A stretch of DNA of 64,000 nt from Pseudomonas paralactis (GCF_001439735.1 NZ_JYLN01000013.1:27548-91547); one strand, 5' to 3'; counted from the stretch's first letter, positions 40,653-51,000 are shown. The notes: generated from the letters alone by a model not told the origin. Numbers and translations: made by a program.

Positions 40653-41114
40653 ATGGCTTTAATCGCTCGAGCTCGCAAAAAGCGCAAGCCGGTCGCCGAG
40701 ATGAACGTAGTGCCCTACATCGACGTGATGCTGGTACTGCTGGTGATCTTCATGGTGACCGCGCCGATGCTCAACCAGGGCGTGAAGGTTGATCTGCCCA
40801 AGGTTTCCAGTGAAGCCTTGCCGCAGGACAACAACACTCAGGTCCTGACCATTTCGATCAAGGCTGACAAGACCTATTACTGGAACCTTGGCAGCGAAGT
40901 CGACACGCAAAAGCAGCAGGACAAGGCCCTGACCTTGCCTGCCATGACCGATGCGGTGACCAAGATCATTCGCTCCGGCAACGAAGGCGGCAAGCACACC
41001 CAGGTGTTTATCCGGGGTGACAAATCGGTCGACTACGGCTCCGTCATGGGCGCCATGGGCGGGCTGCAGAAGGCCGGCGTCGGTAACGTTGGCTTGATTA
41101 CCGAGGCGCCCTGA
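40653..41114 (+). CDS. tolR: Tol-Pal system protein TolR
   Basis: A 153-residue ExbD-family protein: single membrane helix carrying the proton-path Asp (NVVPYIDVMLVLLVIFMVTAP), then a periplasmic domain. Partner of TolQ; its stop overlaps the tolA start. Confidence 0.96.
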   Translation: MALIARARKKRKPVAEMNVVPYIDVMLVLLVIFMVTAPMLNQGVKVDLPKVSSEALPQDNNTQVLTISIKADKTYYWNLGSEVDTQKQQDKALTLPAMTDAVTKIIRSGNEGGKHTQVFIRGDKSVDYGSVMGAMGGLQKAGVGNVGLITEAP

Positions 41115-42187
41115 TGCAGCAACAGCGAGAGCCGTCCGCCTCGGAAAGCTACTTCTGGCCTGGCGTGTGGGCAATTGCCCTGCACGTCCTGGTGTTCGGC
41201 ATGCTGTTTGTCAGCTTTGCCATGACCCCGGACCTGCCGCCAGCCAAGCCGATCGTGCAGGCGACCCTGTATCAGCTGAAATCGAAAAGCCAGGCCACCA
41301 CCCAGACCAATCAGAAGATTGCGGGTGAGGCCCAGAAGTCGGCTGCGCGCCAGACTGAAGTCGAGCAGATGGAACAGAAGAAGGTCGAGCAGGAAGCGGT
41401 GAAGGCTGCTGCGGAACAAAAGAAAGAAGAGGCGGCTCAAAAGGCCGAGGAATCGAAAAAGGCTGACGAAGCCAAGAAAGCCGACGAGGCGAAAAAGGCT
41501 GATGAAGCCAAGAAAGCCGAGAAAGCTGCCGAAGCGAAAAAGGCCGAAGAGAAACAATTGGCTGATATAGCCAAGAAGAAATCGGAAGAAGAAGCCAAAA
41601 AGGCTGCCGAAGAAGAGGCCAAGAAAAAGGCCGCTGAAGAAGCCAAGAAAAAGATAGTCGAAGACGCGAAGAAGAAAGCCGCCGAAGACGCCAAGAAAAA
41701 AGCTGAAGCAGACGAGGCGAAGAAGAAAGTCGCCGACGAAGCGAAGAAGAAAGCTGCCGCCGACGCCTCCAAGAAAAAGGCCCAGGAAGCAGCACGCAAA
41801 TCCGCCGAAGAGAAAAAGGCCCAGGCCCTGGCAGATTTGCTTTCCGACACGCCGCAGCGTCAGCAAGCCTTGGCCGATGAGCGTGGCGATGAAGTCGCGG
41901 GCAGTTTCGACGACCTGATTCGGGCGCGGGCAGCGGAAGGTTGGACACGTCCACCTTCGGCACGTAAAGGCATGACAGTAGTGCTGCAGATCGGCATGTT
42001 GCCGGACGGTACGGTGACTTCGGTCAGCGTGGCCAAGTCCAGTGGTGACGGTTCGTTCGACAGTTCGGCGGTTGCCGCGGTCAAGAATATTGGCCGGTTG
42101 ACCGAGATGCAGGGAATGAAACCAAGTGACTTCGCTCCCTATCGTTCATTCAAGATGACATTCACACCTGAGGATCTAGCCTTGTGA
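41114..42187 (+). CDS. tolA: Tol-Pal system protein TolA
   Basis: A 357-residue protein: N-terminal membrane anchor (about 15-35), long Ala/Lys/Glu coiled-coil of KKADEA-type repeats (about 75-250), and C-terminal TonB-like domain (260-357; WTRPPSARKGMTVVLQIGMLPDGTV). Links the TolQR motor to Pal and TolB. The repeats make long antisense frames, which are shadows. Confidence 0.95.
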   Translation: MQQQREPSASESYFWPGVWAIALHVLVFGMLFVSFAMTPDLPPAKPIVQATLYQLKSKSQATTQTNQKIAGEAQKSAARQTEVEQMEQKKVEQEAVKAAAEQKKEEAAQKAEESKKADEAKKADEAKKADEAKKAEKAAEAKKAEEKQLADIAKKKSEEEAKKAAEEEAKKKAAEEAKKKIVEDAKKKAAEDAKKKAEADEAKKKVADEAKKKAAADASKKKAQEAARKSAEEKKAQALADLLSDTPQRQQALADERGDEVAGSFDDLIRARAAEGWTRPPSARKGMTVVLQIGMLPDGTVTSVSVAKSSGDGSFDSSAVAAVKNIGRLTEMQGMKPSDFAPYRSFKMTFTPEDLAL

Positions 42188-43485
42188 GAAACCTTCTTCG
42201 AGGAATGCTTGTCGTTATTTGCTGTATGGCAGGGATAGCGGCGGCGGATGAAAAGAACATCCTGGTTACCAGCGGCAGTGATCGGGCCACACCGATTGCG
42301 GTAGTTCCGTTCGGTTGGCAGGGCGGCAGCGTGCTGCCGGACGACATGGCCCAGATCGTCAGCGACGACCTGCGTAACTCCGGTTACTACGCGCCGATTC
42401 CAAAAGGCAACATGATCAGCCAGCCAACCCAGGCCAGCGAAGTCATCTTCCGTGACTGGAAGGCGGTCGGTGCCCAGTACCTGATGGTCGGCAGCATCAC
42501 GCCGGCCGGCGGTCGCCTGCAGATCCAGTACACGTTGTTCAACGTGGCCACTGAGCAGCAGGTGTTGACCGGCAGCGTATCGGGTACCGCCGAGCAACTG
42601 CGCGACATGGCCCACTACATCTCGGACCAGTCGTTTGAAAAGCTCACCGGTATCAAAGGGGCGTTCTCGACGCGCCTGTTGTACGTCACCGCTGAGCGCT
42701 TCTCGGTAGACAACACCCGCTACACCCTGCAGCGCTCGGACTACGACGGTGCACGTGCAGTGACCTTGCTGCAGTCCCGTGAGCCAATCCTGTCGCCGCG
42801 CTTCGCGCCGGACGGCAAGCGTATTGCCTACGTATCGTTCGAGCAGCGTCGCCCGCGTATCTTCGTGCAGCACATTGATACAGGTCGTCGCGAGCAGATC
42901 ACCAACTTTGAAGGCCTCAACGGTGCGCCGGCCTGGTCGCCGGATGGTTCGCGCCTGGCGTTCGTGCTGTCCAAGGACGGCAACCCGGATATCTACGTGA
43001 TGAACATGGCTTCGCGCCAACTGAGTCGCGTAACCAGCGGCCCGGGCATCAACACCGAACCGTTCTGGGGTAAGGATGGTTCGACCATCTACTTCACCTC
43101 CGACCGTGGCGGCAAGCCTCAGGTTTACAAGGCAAACGTGAATGGCGGCGGCGCGGAGCGTGTGACCTTTATTGGTAACTACAACGCCAACCCGAAGCTT
43201 TCGGCCGATGAAAAGACGTTGGTGATGATTCACCGTCAGGATGGTTTCACTAATTTCCGGGTTGCGGCCCAGGATTTGCAGCGTGGAACGGTAAAAATCC
43301 TTACAGACACCAACCTTGATGAGTCAGCCACTGTTGCGCCCAACGGCACCATGGTAATCTACGCCACCCGCCAGCAGGGCCGGGGAGTCTTGATGCTCGT
43401 GTCCATCAATGGACGCGTAAGGCTCCCACTTCCTACCGCACAAGGCGAAGTCAGAGAACCATCCTGGTCCCCTTACCTGAACTGA
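42184..43485 (+). CDS. tolB: Tol-Pal system periplasmic protein TolB
   Basis: A 433-residue periplasmic protein with a signal peptide (MRNLLRGMLVVICCMAGIAAA), an N-terminal alpha/beta domain and a six-bladed beta-propeller with repeats such as LSPRFAPDGKRIAYVSFE and PAWSPDGSRLAFVLS. Overlaps tolA by four bases. Confidence 0.96.
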   Translation: MRNLLRGMLVVICCMAGIAAADEKNILVTSGSDRATPIAVVPFGWQGGSVLPDDMAQIVSDDLRNSGYYAPIPKGNMISQPTQASEVIFRDWKAVGAQYLMVGSITPAGGRLQIQYTLFNVATEQQVLTGSVSGTAEQLRDMAHYISDQSFEKLTGIKGAFSTRLLYVTAERFSVDNTRYTLQRSDYDGARAVTLLQSREPILSPRFAPDGKRIAYVSFEQRRPRIFVQHIDTGRREQITNFEGLNGAPAWSPDGSRLAFVLSKDGNPDIYVMNMASRQLSRVTSGPGINTEPFWGKDGSTIYFTSDRGGKPQVYKANVNGGGAERVTFIGNYNANPKLSADEKTLVMIHRQDGFTNFRVAAQDLQRGTVKILTDTNLDESATVAPNGTMVIYATRQQGRGVLMLVSINGRVRLPLPTAQGEVREPSWSPYLN

Positions 43486-43540
43486 CGCGGCGCTACAAAA
43501 AGAAGTACTTAACACACTGGGGTTCATTAGGAGTTTCACG

Positions 43541-44041
43541 ATGGAAATGCTGAAGTTTGGTAAGTTTGCTGCTCTGGCTCTGGCTCTGTCCGTAGCCGTT
43601 GGTTGCTCCTCTAAAGGCGGCGACAATGCCGGTGAAGGCGCAGCTGTTGATCCAAACGCTGGTTACGGCGCTAACACTGGTGCGGTCGACGGCTCCCTGA
43701 GCGAAGAAGCTGCTCTGCGCGCTATCACCACTTTCTACTTCGAATACGACAGTTCGGACCTGAAGCCAGAAGCCATGCGCGCTCTGGACGTTCACGCCAA
43801 GGACCTGAAAGCTAACGGCGCTCGCGTTGTTCTGGAAGGTAACACTGACGCCCGTGGTACTCGTGAGTACAACATGGCACTGGGCGAGCGTCGTGCGAAA
43901 GCCGTTCAGCGCTACCTGGTACTGCAAGGTGTTGCTCCAGGCCAACTGGAACTGGTTTCCTACGGTAAAGAGCGTCCAGTTGCAACTGGCAACGACGAAC
44001 AGTCGTGGGCTCAGAACCGTCGCGTCGAACTGCGTAAGTAA
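43541..44041 (+). CDS. pal: Peptidoglycan-associated lipoprotein Pal (OprL)
   Basis: A 166-residue outer-membrane lipoprotein: signal peptide with a lipobox ending in the acylated Cys (LSVAVGC), then an OmpA-like peptidoglycan-binding domain (TTFYFEYDSSDLKPEAMRAL; NTDARGTREYNMALGERRA). Known as OprL in Pseudomonas. GGAG upstream. Confidence 0.97.
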   Translation: MEMLKFGKFAALALALSVAVGCSSKGGDNAGEGAAVDPNAGYGANTGAVDGSLSEEAALRAITTFYFEYDSSDLKPEAMRALDVHAKDLKANGARVVLEGNTDARGTREYNMALGERRAKAVQRYLVLQGVAPGQLELVSYGKERPVATGNDEQSWAQNRRVELRK

Positions 44042-44047
44042 TTCGTC

Positions 44048-44878
44048 ATGCGAACGTGCCGTCGTGCTCTAACTGTATTGGCTCTCAGCTTCGCACCGCT
44101 TGCGGTGTGGGCTGCGGTTCCTGTAACGGATAGCAACTCAGGCTATAACAATAGCGGGAGCAGTTATCCGCCAGCAGGTTATGGCACGAACGGCGCCTAT
44201 GCGGGGGGAGCGGCTACGTCCGCTCCCTCGGCACAGGGCGAGCTGTTCAACCAGCTGCAACGCATGCAGGATCAATTGTCGCAGCAACAAGGCGCCATTG
44301 AAGTGCTGCAGAACCAGGTGAACCAGCTCAAGCAAGAAGGCCTGGAGCGATACCAGGATCTTGATCGTCGTATTGGAGCCGGTGTTGCACCTGCCGCTAC
44401 TCCTGATAATTCTGCTGCCGGTGGCGCGCCAAGCGCCGCTGCCGGTGGCGCAGCAGCAGGGGCCGCCGCGGCTGCCCCTGCTGCCAGCAGTGAACCGGGC
44501 GATCCGGCGAAGGAAAAACTGTATTACGATGCAGCCTTCGACCTGATCAAGGCCAAGGATTTCGATAAGGCCAGTCAGGCCTTTACCGCATTCCTGCGCA
44601 AATACCCCAACAGCCAGTACGCGGGCAATGCTCAATACTGGCTGGGTGAGGTCAACCTGGCGAAGGGTGATTTGCAGGGGGCAGGCCAGGCTTTTGCCAA
44701 GGTCAGCCAGCTGTACCCCAAACACGCCAAGGTGCCGGACTCGCTGTACAAGCTTGCTGACGTAGAGCGCCGCCTGGGTCATACCGACAAGGTCAAAGGC
44801 ATTCTGCAACAGGTGGTTGCCCAGTATCCGGGTACCTCCGCCGCGCAGTTGGCCCAGCGCGATCTGCAACGCTTGTAA
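44048..44878 (+). CDS. cpoB: Cell division coordinator CpoB (YbgF)
   Basis: A 276-residue periplasmic protein: signal peptide (LTVLALSFAPLAVWA), a trimerising coiled coil (QLQRMQDQLSQQQGAIEVLQNQV), a Gly/Ala/Pro linker, then TPR repeats (YYDAAFDLIKAKDFDKASQAF; YWLGEVNLAKGD). It binds TolA and coordinates envelope constriction with septal peptidoglycan synthesis. End of the Tol-Pal operon. Confidence 0.94.
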   Translation: MRTCRRALTVLALSFAPLAVWAAVPVTDSNSGYNNSGSSYPPAGYGTNGAYAGGAATSAPSAQGELFNQLQRMQDQLSQQQGAIEVLQNQVNQLKQEGLERYQDLDRRIGAGVAPAATPDNSAAGGAPSAAAGGAAAGAAAAAPAASSEPGDPAKEKLYYDAAFDLIKAKDFDKASQAFTAFLRKYPNSQYAGNAQYWLGEVNLAKGDLQGAGQAFAKVSQLYPKHAKVPDSLYKLADVERRLGHTDKVKGILQQVVAQYPGTSAAQLAQRDLQRL

Positions 44879-44900
44879 GCAATACCGCCCGTTTAGAAGA

Positions 44901-44926
44901 AACCCGCGCCTGGCGCGGGTTTTTTC
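44901..44926 (+). terminator. Terminator of the Tol-Pal operon
   Basis: AACCCGCGCC-T-GGCGCGGGTTTTTT: a strong stem and T-run 22 bp after the cpoB stop. Confidence 0.9.
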
Positions 44927-45042
44927 GTTAGAATCCACGCCCTTTTATGAAACACGCTTCCTGGGGTTGACGCGTTGGCGCAATTCCTTGAAGTGCCTGA
45001 CGGAGGCGGACAGCCTGTTTAGCTGTTACGCCCGTGGCGACT

Positions 45043-45690
45043 ATGCAAGACACATTACGTATTACCGAAGTTTTTTACTCGTTGCAGGGTGAAACGCGCA
45101 CCGCTGGCCTGCCCACTGTCTTTGTACGGTTGACCGGCTGCCCATTGCGCTGCCAATACTGTGACAGCGCCTACGCCTTCAGTGGCGGCACCGTGCGCAC
45201 CCTCGACGACATCCTGGAACAGGTTGCCGGCTACCGGCCACGCTACGTCTGCGTGACGGGCGGTGAGCCCTTGGCGCAACCCAACGCCATCCCCTTGCTC
45301 AAGCAACTGTGCGACGCCGGCTACGAGGTGTCACTGGAAACCAGCGGCGCTCTGGACATCTCTGCGGTCGACCCGCGCGTCAGCCGAGTGGTCGACCTCA
45401 AGACCCCGGATTCCAAGGAAGCCCACCGCAACCGCTACGAGAACATCGACTTGCTGACGGTCAACGATCAGGTCAAGTTCGTCATCTGTTCCCGCGACGA
45501 CTATGACTGGGCCACCTCCAAGCTGATCCAGTATGGCCTGGAGCGCCGCGCGGGCGAGGTGTTGTTCTCGCCCAGCCATCACGACCTGAACGCCCGCGAC
45601 CTGGCCGACTGGGTAGTGGCGGACAACCTGCCGGTGCGCCTGCAATTGCAGCTGCACAAGTACCTGTGGAACGACGAGCCAGGGCGCTGA
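45043..45690 (+). CDS. queE: 7-carboxy-7-deazaguanine synthase
   Basis: A 215-residue radical-SAM enzyme in queuosine (preQ0) synthesis. The cluster motif CPLRCQYCD (CxxxCxxC) is at residues about 31-38, and the SAM GGEP (VTGGEPLAQPN) follows. I start at ATG 45043 (MQDTLRITEVFYSLQGE), the conserved start; GTG at 45034 is in frame. In other Pseudomonas queC follows queE directly; here tRNA-Lys follows instead. Confidence 0.94.
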   Translation: MQDTLRITEVFYSLQGETRTAGLPTVFVRLTGCPLRCQYCDSAYAFSGGTVRTLDDILEQVAGYRPRYVCVTGGEPLAQPNAIPLLKQLCDAGYEVSLETSGALDISAVDPRVSRVVDLKTPDSKEAHRNRYENIDLLTVNDQVKFVICSRDDYDWATSKLIQYGLERRAGEVLFSPSHHDLNARDLADWVVADNLPVRLQLQLHKYLWNDEPGR

Positions 45691-45768
45691 TCAGGCGGCT
45701 GCGAGAGGCGTTCTACCCACCGAATTACCGTTCAAATGCGTTTTTTCTGATTTATTTCAAATAAGGTG

Positions 45769-45796
45769 TTGAATAATCCTTAGAAATCAGTATTAT
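45769..45796 (+). promoter_or_regulatory. Promoter of tRNA-Lys
   Basis: -35 TTGAAT (45769-45774) and -10 TATTAT (45791-45796), 16 bp apart and 17 bp before the mature tRNA end; a good sigma-70 match. Confidence 0.7.
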
Positions 45797-45813
45797 ACGC
45801 GCCACCACACAGC

Positions 45814-45889
45814 GGGTCGTTAGCTCAGTTGGTAGAGCAGTTGGCTTTTAACCAATTGGTCGTAGGTTCGAATCCCACACGACCCACCA
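45814..45889 (+). tRNA. tRNA-Lys (UUU anticodon)
   Basis: A 76-base cloverleaf including the encoded CCA. Acceptor stem GGGTCGT / ACGACCC, D-arm with AGCTCAGTTGGTAGAGC, anticodon loop CTTTTAA (anticodon TTT), T-arm GGTTCGAATCC. It stands at the edge of the cdi region, a common site for island insertion. Confidence 0.97.
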
Positions 45890-45908
45890 TTTTTGGCGGT
45901 TTAGAAAA

Positions 45909-45950
45909 TCCGGAAGGCCCACGCAAGTGAGGATTTCCGGGTTTTTTTTT
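45909..45950 (+). terminator. Terminator after tRNA-Lys
   Basis: CCGGAA ... TTCCGG hairpin followed by nine T residues; loop of about 20 bases, so the stem is moderate. Confidence 0.7.
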
Positions 45951-46287
45951 GCCTGTCATTTGGCCTGGCCGAGTCGACCTTGGGTCAGCGTCTGCTCAGA
46001 TTCCCGTTGTCGCCCAGACATTCCTTAAATCAATCAAATATTCATGCGCGGACCGGCGTTGGCCGAATAGTCCGATCGTTTGTGTGCGTGTTCAATGTGT
46101 ATCAAGTCTGATACCGCTTGTCGGAAAATCCTTCAAGATTTCAGTCGATATTTATTTATTTTTAACATTTACGTTAAAAATCATAACGTTAGTTGTTTGT
46201 AGGAAATTTCCTAAAGTTTAGTCAGTTTATTGGCGCGCCAGTCCCGCGATGTTAGTTTGCCATCCTTCGTCACGCGATGGATCGAAC
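45951..46287. other. AT-rich region upstream of cdiB
   Basis: A gene-free region of about 340 bp; 46130-46215 is very AT-rich, with repeated ACGTTA words. It probably contains the cdiB promoter and resembles a target for MvaT-type silencing. A 90-codon frame within it looks accidental. Confidence 0.4.
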
Positions 46288-48000
46288 ATGCCTGCCTCAC
46301 TGCCACGGACTCGGTATTCACTGAGCATTGCCCTGCTTGCCTGCCTCGCCTCCCACGGAGTGATGGCGGCAACCCTGCCGGGTGATCAGGACCTGATCCG
46401 CGAGCGGCAAAACCGCCTGTTGGAAGACCAACAGCGCCGCCTTGAGCAGCTCAAGGAAATGCCCGGCAAAGAGGCCAGGCCCGAAGCGCCGGCAGCCCCG
46501 GTGGACAGCCGTTGCTTCCCGATCCAAACCATTGAACTCCAGGGTGCCGACCACCTGCCTGCCGCTGAACGCGAGCGTCTGCTCAAACCGTACGCCGGTC
46601 AGTGCCTGGGCGTCGCACAACTCAATGCCCTGCTCAAAGACATCACCAACTACTACATCGACAAAGGCCTGGTCACCAGTCGCGCCTACTTGCCGCAGCA
46701 GGATATGTCCAAAGGGCATCTGCAAGTCCTGGTGGTGGAAGGCAAGCTTGAAGGCCTGAAGGGCGCCGACAGCAGCAAGTTGTCGGATCGCGAACTGGCC
46801 ATGGCCTTTCCCGGCAAAAGCGGCGAGATATTGAACCTGCGAGAAATCGAACAGGCCGTCGACCAGCTCAACCGTTTGCCATCCAACCAAGCCCAAATGG
46901 AACTGACCCCCGGCGATGCCGTCGGCGGCAGCTCGGTGCTGGTCAAAAACAACCCGCAAAAGCCATGGCGTGCCAGCCTGTCGCGTAACAACGATGGCCA
47001 GAAAAGCACCGGCGAACAGCAGTGGGGCACCGGCTTTGAATGGGACAGCCCGCTGGGCCTGGCCGATCAGCTGATTTTGCGCGGCGGCCATGACGCCATC
47101 AGCGACCACCAGAAAACCGCCAAGAACGCGATGCTCTACTACAACGTGCCCTGGGGCTGGTGGAACTTCAGCTACAGCTACAACCAGAGCGACTATCGCA
47201 CCTTGGGCAATGCCGACGGGTATCCCTTCCGGTATACCGGCGACAGCCAGAACCACCAACTGCGCGCTGAGCGGGTGATCCACCGCGATGCCGTGAGCAA
47301 GACGTCGGTCAACGTCGGCCTGTCCCACTTGCGCACCAACAACTACATCGAAAGCAGCCGCCTCAAAGAAAGCAGCAATCGCCTCAGTGAGCTGCAACTG
47401 GGCATCAACCATGGTCGTCGTATCGGCAGCGCGTTCGTCAACGTCGATGTAGGCATGCAAAACGGCACCGGCGCCTTCGACGCCCAAGGCAATCACAACC
47501 CCCTGCCTGGCGTGCCGGATGCGCGCTACCGCAAATACACCGCCACCGTCAGCTACTTGCAACCCTTCACGCTGTGGGGCGAGTCGTTCAGTTTCACCAG
47601 CCTGGCCACCGGCCAACGCAGCGAAGACGTGCTGTTCAGCCCCCAGCGCATGAGCCTCGGTGGCTCGGCGTCGGTACGCGGCTACAAGGATCAGCAACTG
47701 ACCGGTGACAGCGGCGGTTACTGGCGCAATGACCTGCGCTGGAGCCGCCCGGTGACCCTCGGTTGGCTGCGCCCGGTGTTTGGCGAGTACGGTGCCAGCG
47801 TGGGCTACGACCAGGGCGTGATCCGCAATGGTCGCTACAACGGCGAGGTGCACGGTCGCGTCTCAAGCAACTCCCTTGAGCTGTTCGCTCGCGGCCAACA
47901 CGTGAGCACCAGCGTGACCTTTGCCCACTCGCTGGAACGACCGGCCGCGCTGCTTGAGCGCGAAGCACCGATCTACTTCCGTATGGATTTCTTCCTGTAA
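46288..48000 (+). CDS. cdiB: CdiB/TpsB-type outer-membrane transporter
   Basis: A 570-residue two-partner secretion transporter that exports CdiA across the outer membrane. Signal peptide (LSIALLACLASHGVMA), N-terminal helix, two POTRA domains (residues about 65-145 and 145-215), then a 16-strand barrel. The barrel has the conserved VRGY motif (residues 463-466, ASVRGYKDQ) and a terminal Phe-Phe-Leu. ATG 46288 (MPASLPRTRYS) preferred to the open start at 46249, which adds 13 residues before the signal peptide. cdiA starts 30 bp downstream. Typed cdiB by its neighbour; family alone would read ShlB/FhaC. Confidence 0.92.
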   Translation: MPASLPRTRYSLSIALLACLASHGVMAATLPGDQDLIRERQNRLLEDQQRRLEQLKEMPGKEARPEAPAAPVDSRCFPIQTIELQGADHLPAAERERLLKPYAGQCLGVAQLNALLKDITNYYIDKGLVTSRAYLPQQDMSKGHLQVLVVEGKLEGLKGADSSKLSDRELAMAFPGKSGEILNLREIEQAVDQLNRLPSNQAQMELTPGDAVGGSSVLVKNNPQKPWRASLSRNNDGQKSTGEQQWGTGFEWDSPLGLADQLILRGGHDAISDHQKTAKNAMLYYNVPWGWWNFSYSYNQSDYRTLGNADGYPFRYTGDSQNHQLRAERVIHRDAVSKTSVNVGLSHLRTNNYIESSRLKESSNRLSELQLGINHGRRIGSAFVNVDVGMQNGTGAFDAQGNHNPLPGVPDARYRKYTATVSYLQPFTLWGESFSFTSLATGQRSEDVLFSPQRMSLGGSASVRGYKDQQLTGDSGGYWRNDLRWSRPVTLGWLRPVFGEYGASVGYDQGVIRNGRYNGEVHGRVSSNSLELFARGQHVSTSVTFAHSLERPAALLEREAPIYFRMDFFL

Positions 48001-48030
48001 TTCAACGCCCAGTTGCAACGAGAATTTGAA

Positions 48031-51000
48031 ATGGATGTTCGCCAATTTGCCTTCCTGGTTCGCCAGCCTTCTGCTGCCCTGAAAAGCCGTGACGCGTTCC
48101 TCGGCCTGCCCAAACGTGGCCTGGCACTGATCCTGGCCAACGCGCTGTTCTGGCAACCGCTGCTGGCCCAGGCCGAAGGCATCGTGGTCAGCGCGCCCGG
48201 CACCACCGTGGGCGCGGCGGGCAATGGCGTGCCGGTGGTGAACATCGCCACCCCCAATGGCAGTGGCTTGTCCCACAACCAGTTCAAGGACTACAACGTC
48301 GGCACCAACGGCGTAATCCTCAACAACGCCACCGAACGCACTCAATCGACGCAACTGGGCGGCATCATCCTCGGCAACCCGAACCTGCAAGGCCGCGCCG
48401 CCAACATCATCCTCAACGAAGTCAACGGCGGCAGCCCCAGCCAGTTGCGCGGCTACACCGAAGTGGCGGGGCAGTCGGCCAAAGTCATTGTCGCCAACCC
48501 CTACGGTATTACTTGCAGCGGCTGCGGCTTCATCAACACCCCCAATGTCACGCTGACCACCGGTAAACCCATCCTCGATAACGGCCGCCTGGACCGTTAC
48601 CAGGTCGATGGCGGTGCGGTGACCGTCGACGGCACGGGCCTGGATGCAGGCGACGTCGACCGCTTCGAAATCATCACACGCTCGGCCAGGATCAATGCGC
48701 AGATCAATGCGCGCAACTTGAGTGTGGTTGCCGGGCGCAATGATGTTAATGCGCAGACCTTGAGTGCAACCGCACGGGCCGATGACGGTAGCGCCAAGCC
48801 GGAGCTGGCGATTGACTCGACTGCGTTGGGTGGGATGTATGCCGGGGCGATCAAACTGGTCGGGACCGAGGCCGGGGTTGGGGTGAAGCTCGACGGTGGG
48901 CTGATCGCCAGTGGGGGGGATATTCAGCTCGATGCCAGTGGGCATTTGAGGATGGCAGAGGCCAGAGCCAATAGCGGCGCAATCAACATCAAAGCCGCCA
49001 GTGTGCAGACGCAAGGGCATGTACATGCTGGCACGACACTGGATGTGCAAAGCCTCGGTGACTTGAATAATCAGGGCAAACTCAGTGCCCGCGACCGCGT
49101 CACGCTGTCCAGCGGCGGCCAACTGACCAACCGCGGGATTATCGAGTCCGGGATCAATCCAGACCTCATTCGCAACGCCATCGGCGATCTGAGCCTGAGC
49201 GCACAAGTCGTCAACAACAGCAACGGCGGCAGCGTGGTCGCCAGCCGTAACCTGACCGTCACCGCCACACAAGCCCTGAACAATCAGGGCGGAACCTTGA
49301 GCGCCACAAAGGCCGCCAATGTCAGTGCCGGCACCCTGGACAACCAGAACAAGGGCCGAGTGTTGAGCAAAGGCAGTCTTGAGCTGAACGCCAGCCAACT
49401 GCTCAACGCTCAAGGTGGGCTGGTCAACAGTAGCGGGCCGCTGACCGCAACTGTCGGTCAATTGAGCAACCGCAGTGGCGAGGTGTCCAGCATGGGCGCC
49501 GCTACGCTGAATATCGCCACGCTGGACAACGTCGCAGGCTTAGTGAACGCCAATCAGGGCCTGCGCATCACGGCCAGCGGCGCCATCAATAACCAGGGCG
49601 GCAAACTCACCAGCCTGGATACATTGAACCTCACCGCCAAGGCTGTGGATAACAGTGCTGCAGGGCGCATTACCAGTACTCAGGCCCTGACCGCCAACGT
49701 CGCCAGCTTGAACAACAACGCCGGACACTTGACCAGTACCACATCGCTGACGCTGGACGTAAACAAGGGCCAGCTGAACAACCAGAAAGGTTTGGTTCGT
49801 GGCCCGACCTTAGTCTTGAACAACTTGGCCGACGTCGATAACCAGGGCGGTGAAATTTCCAGTACTCAGGGCTTCTCCGTCACCGCGAAGAATGTGAACA
49901 ACAGCGACGGCAAACTGCTCAGTGAGCAGGGTTTGACCCTGCGGCTGGATGGGGTGTTGACTAACACAACCGGCGAAGTGGCCAGCGCCCACGCCACTGA
50001 ACTCCATGCAACCAGCCTGGATAACACAGGTGGCAAGGTCACGGGCGATACCGGGTTGACGGTCGATGTAAGCGGTGCGCTGAACAACCGCCAAGGCGTG
50101 CTCCGTAGCGGTCAAGCGGCATCGATCAGCGCCGCCAGCCTGGATAACAGCCACACCGGCAAAGTGATCAGTGACACCAGCCTTACCACGCGTATCGCAG
50201 GGCTGCTGGATAACCAGAGCATCGGCTTGCTTAGCGCCAAAGGCGTGATGGATGTGCGGGCGGGCAGCCTCGATAACCGTGGCGGCAGTTTGAGCGGTAA
50301 AGACTTGCTGACCCTGACCACCGCCAGCCTCGACAACCGAGGCGGCAATGTCAGCGCTGACAAGGACATGCAACTCAACGTCGCCAGCTTGAACAACCAG
50401 GGCAAAGGCCTGCTTGTCGGGCAGGCGGCGGTCCGTTATCAGGGCACGACCCTGAGTAATCAGGGCGGTTTGCTCAGCGCCGTCGGGCCGGTGCGCCTGG
50501 ACGCGACGACCGTAGAAAACGCCAGCGGGCGTATCTCCAGCAAAGGCGATCTGATCGCCAATGTCACCCATTTCAATCAGCAAAAGGGCGAGTTGGTTGC
50601 GTCAGGCACCATGATGCTGACCGGCAGCACACTGGATAACAGCAACGGTGGCACGATAGGTGCGACACAAGCGCTGACGCTCACCGTCGATGACATCAAT
50701 AACCAGGCCGGGGCAATCTCCAGCGCCATCGACGTCAACCTGGCGGGCACTTACCTGAATAACAGCCGTAACGGCAAGCTGCTGGCTGGCACTGACTTGG
50801 GCCTCAAGGTGGCGCAAGTCATCAACCAGAGCGAAGGCCTGTTGTTCGGTAACGGCAAGGTGACCCTGCAAGGTAAGAGTCTGGACAACAGTGGCGGCAC
50901 AGTATCCGGTGTACAAGGTCTGACCCTGACCCATAGCGGTGACGTGGATAACACCAGTGGTTTGCTCACCAGCGAAAGCGGCATCACCGCCACAACCGGC

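Noticed and set aside
44975..44992. RpoN (sigma-54) promoter-like TGGCGC-N6-TTGA before queE
   Set aside because: Spacing is one base off and the -12 GC is missing.
45949..46221. A 90-codon plus-strand frame between tRNA-Lys and cdiB
   Set aside because: Low-complexity, AT-driven residues, no ribosome site, no family; more likely promoter DNA.
47863..49461. Antisense frames across cdiB/cdiA (also 52957-54948 and 57118-58674)
   Set aside because: Repetitive, biased coding sequence of CdiA creates open antisense frames; none has protein-like features.
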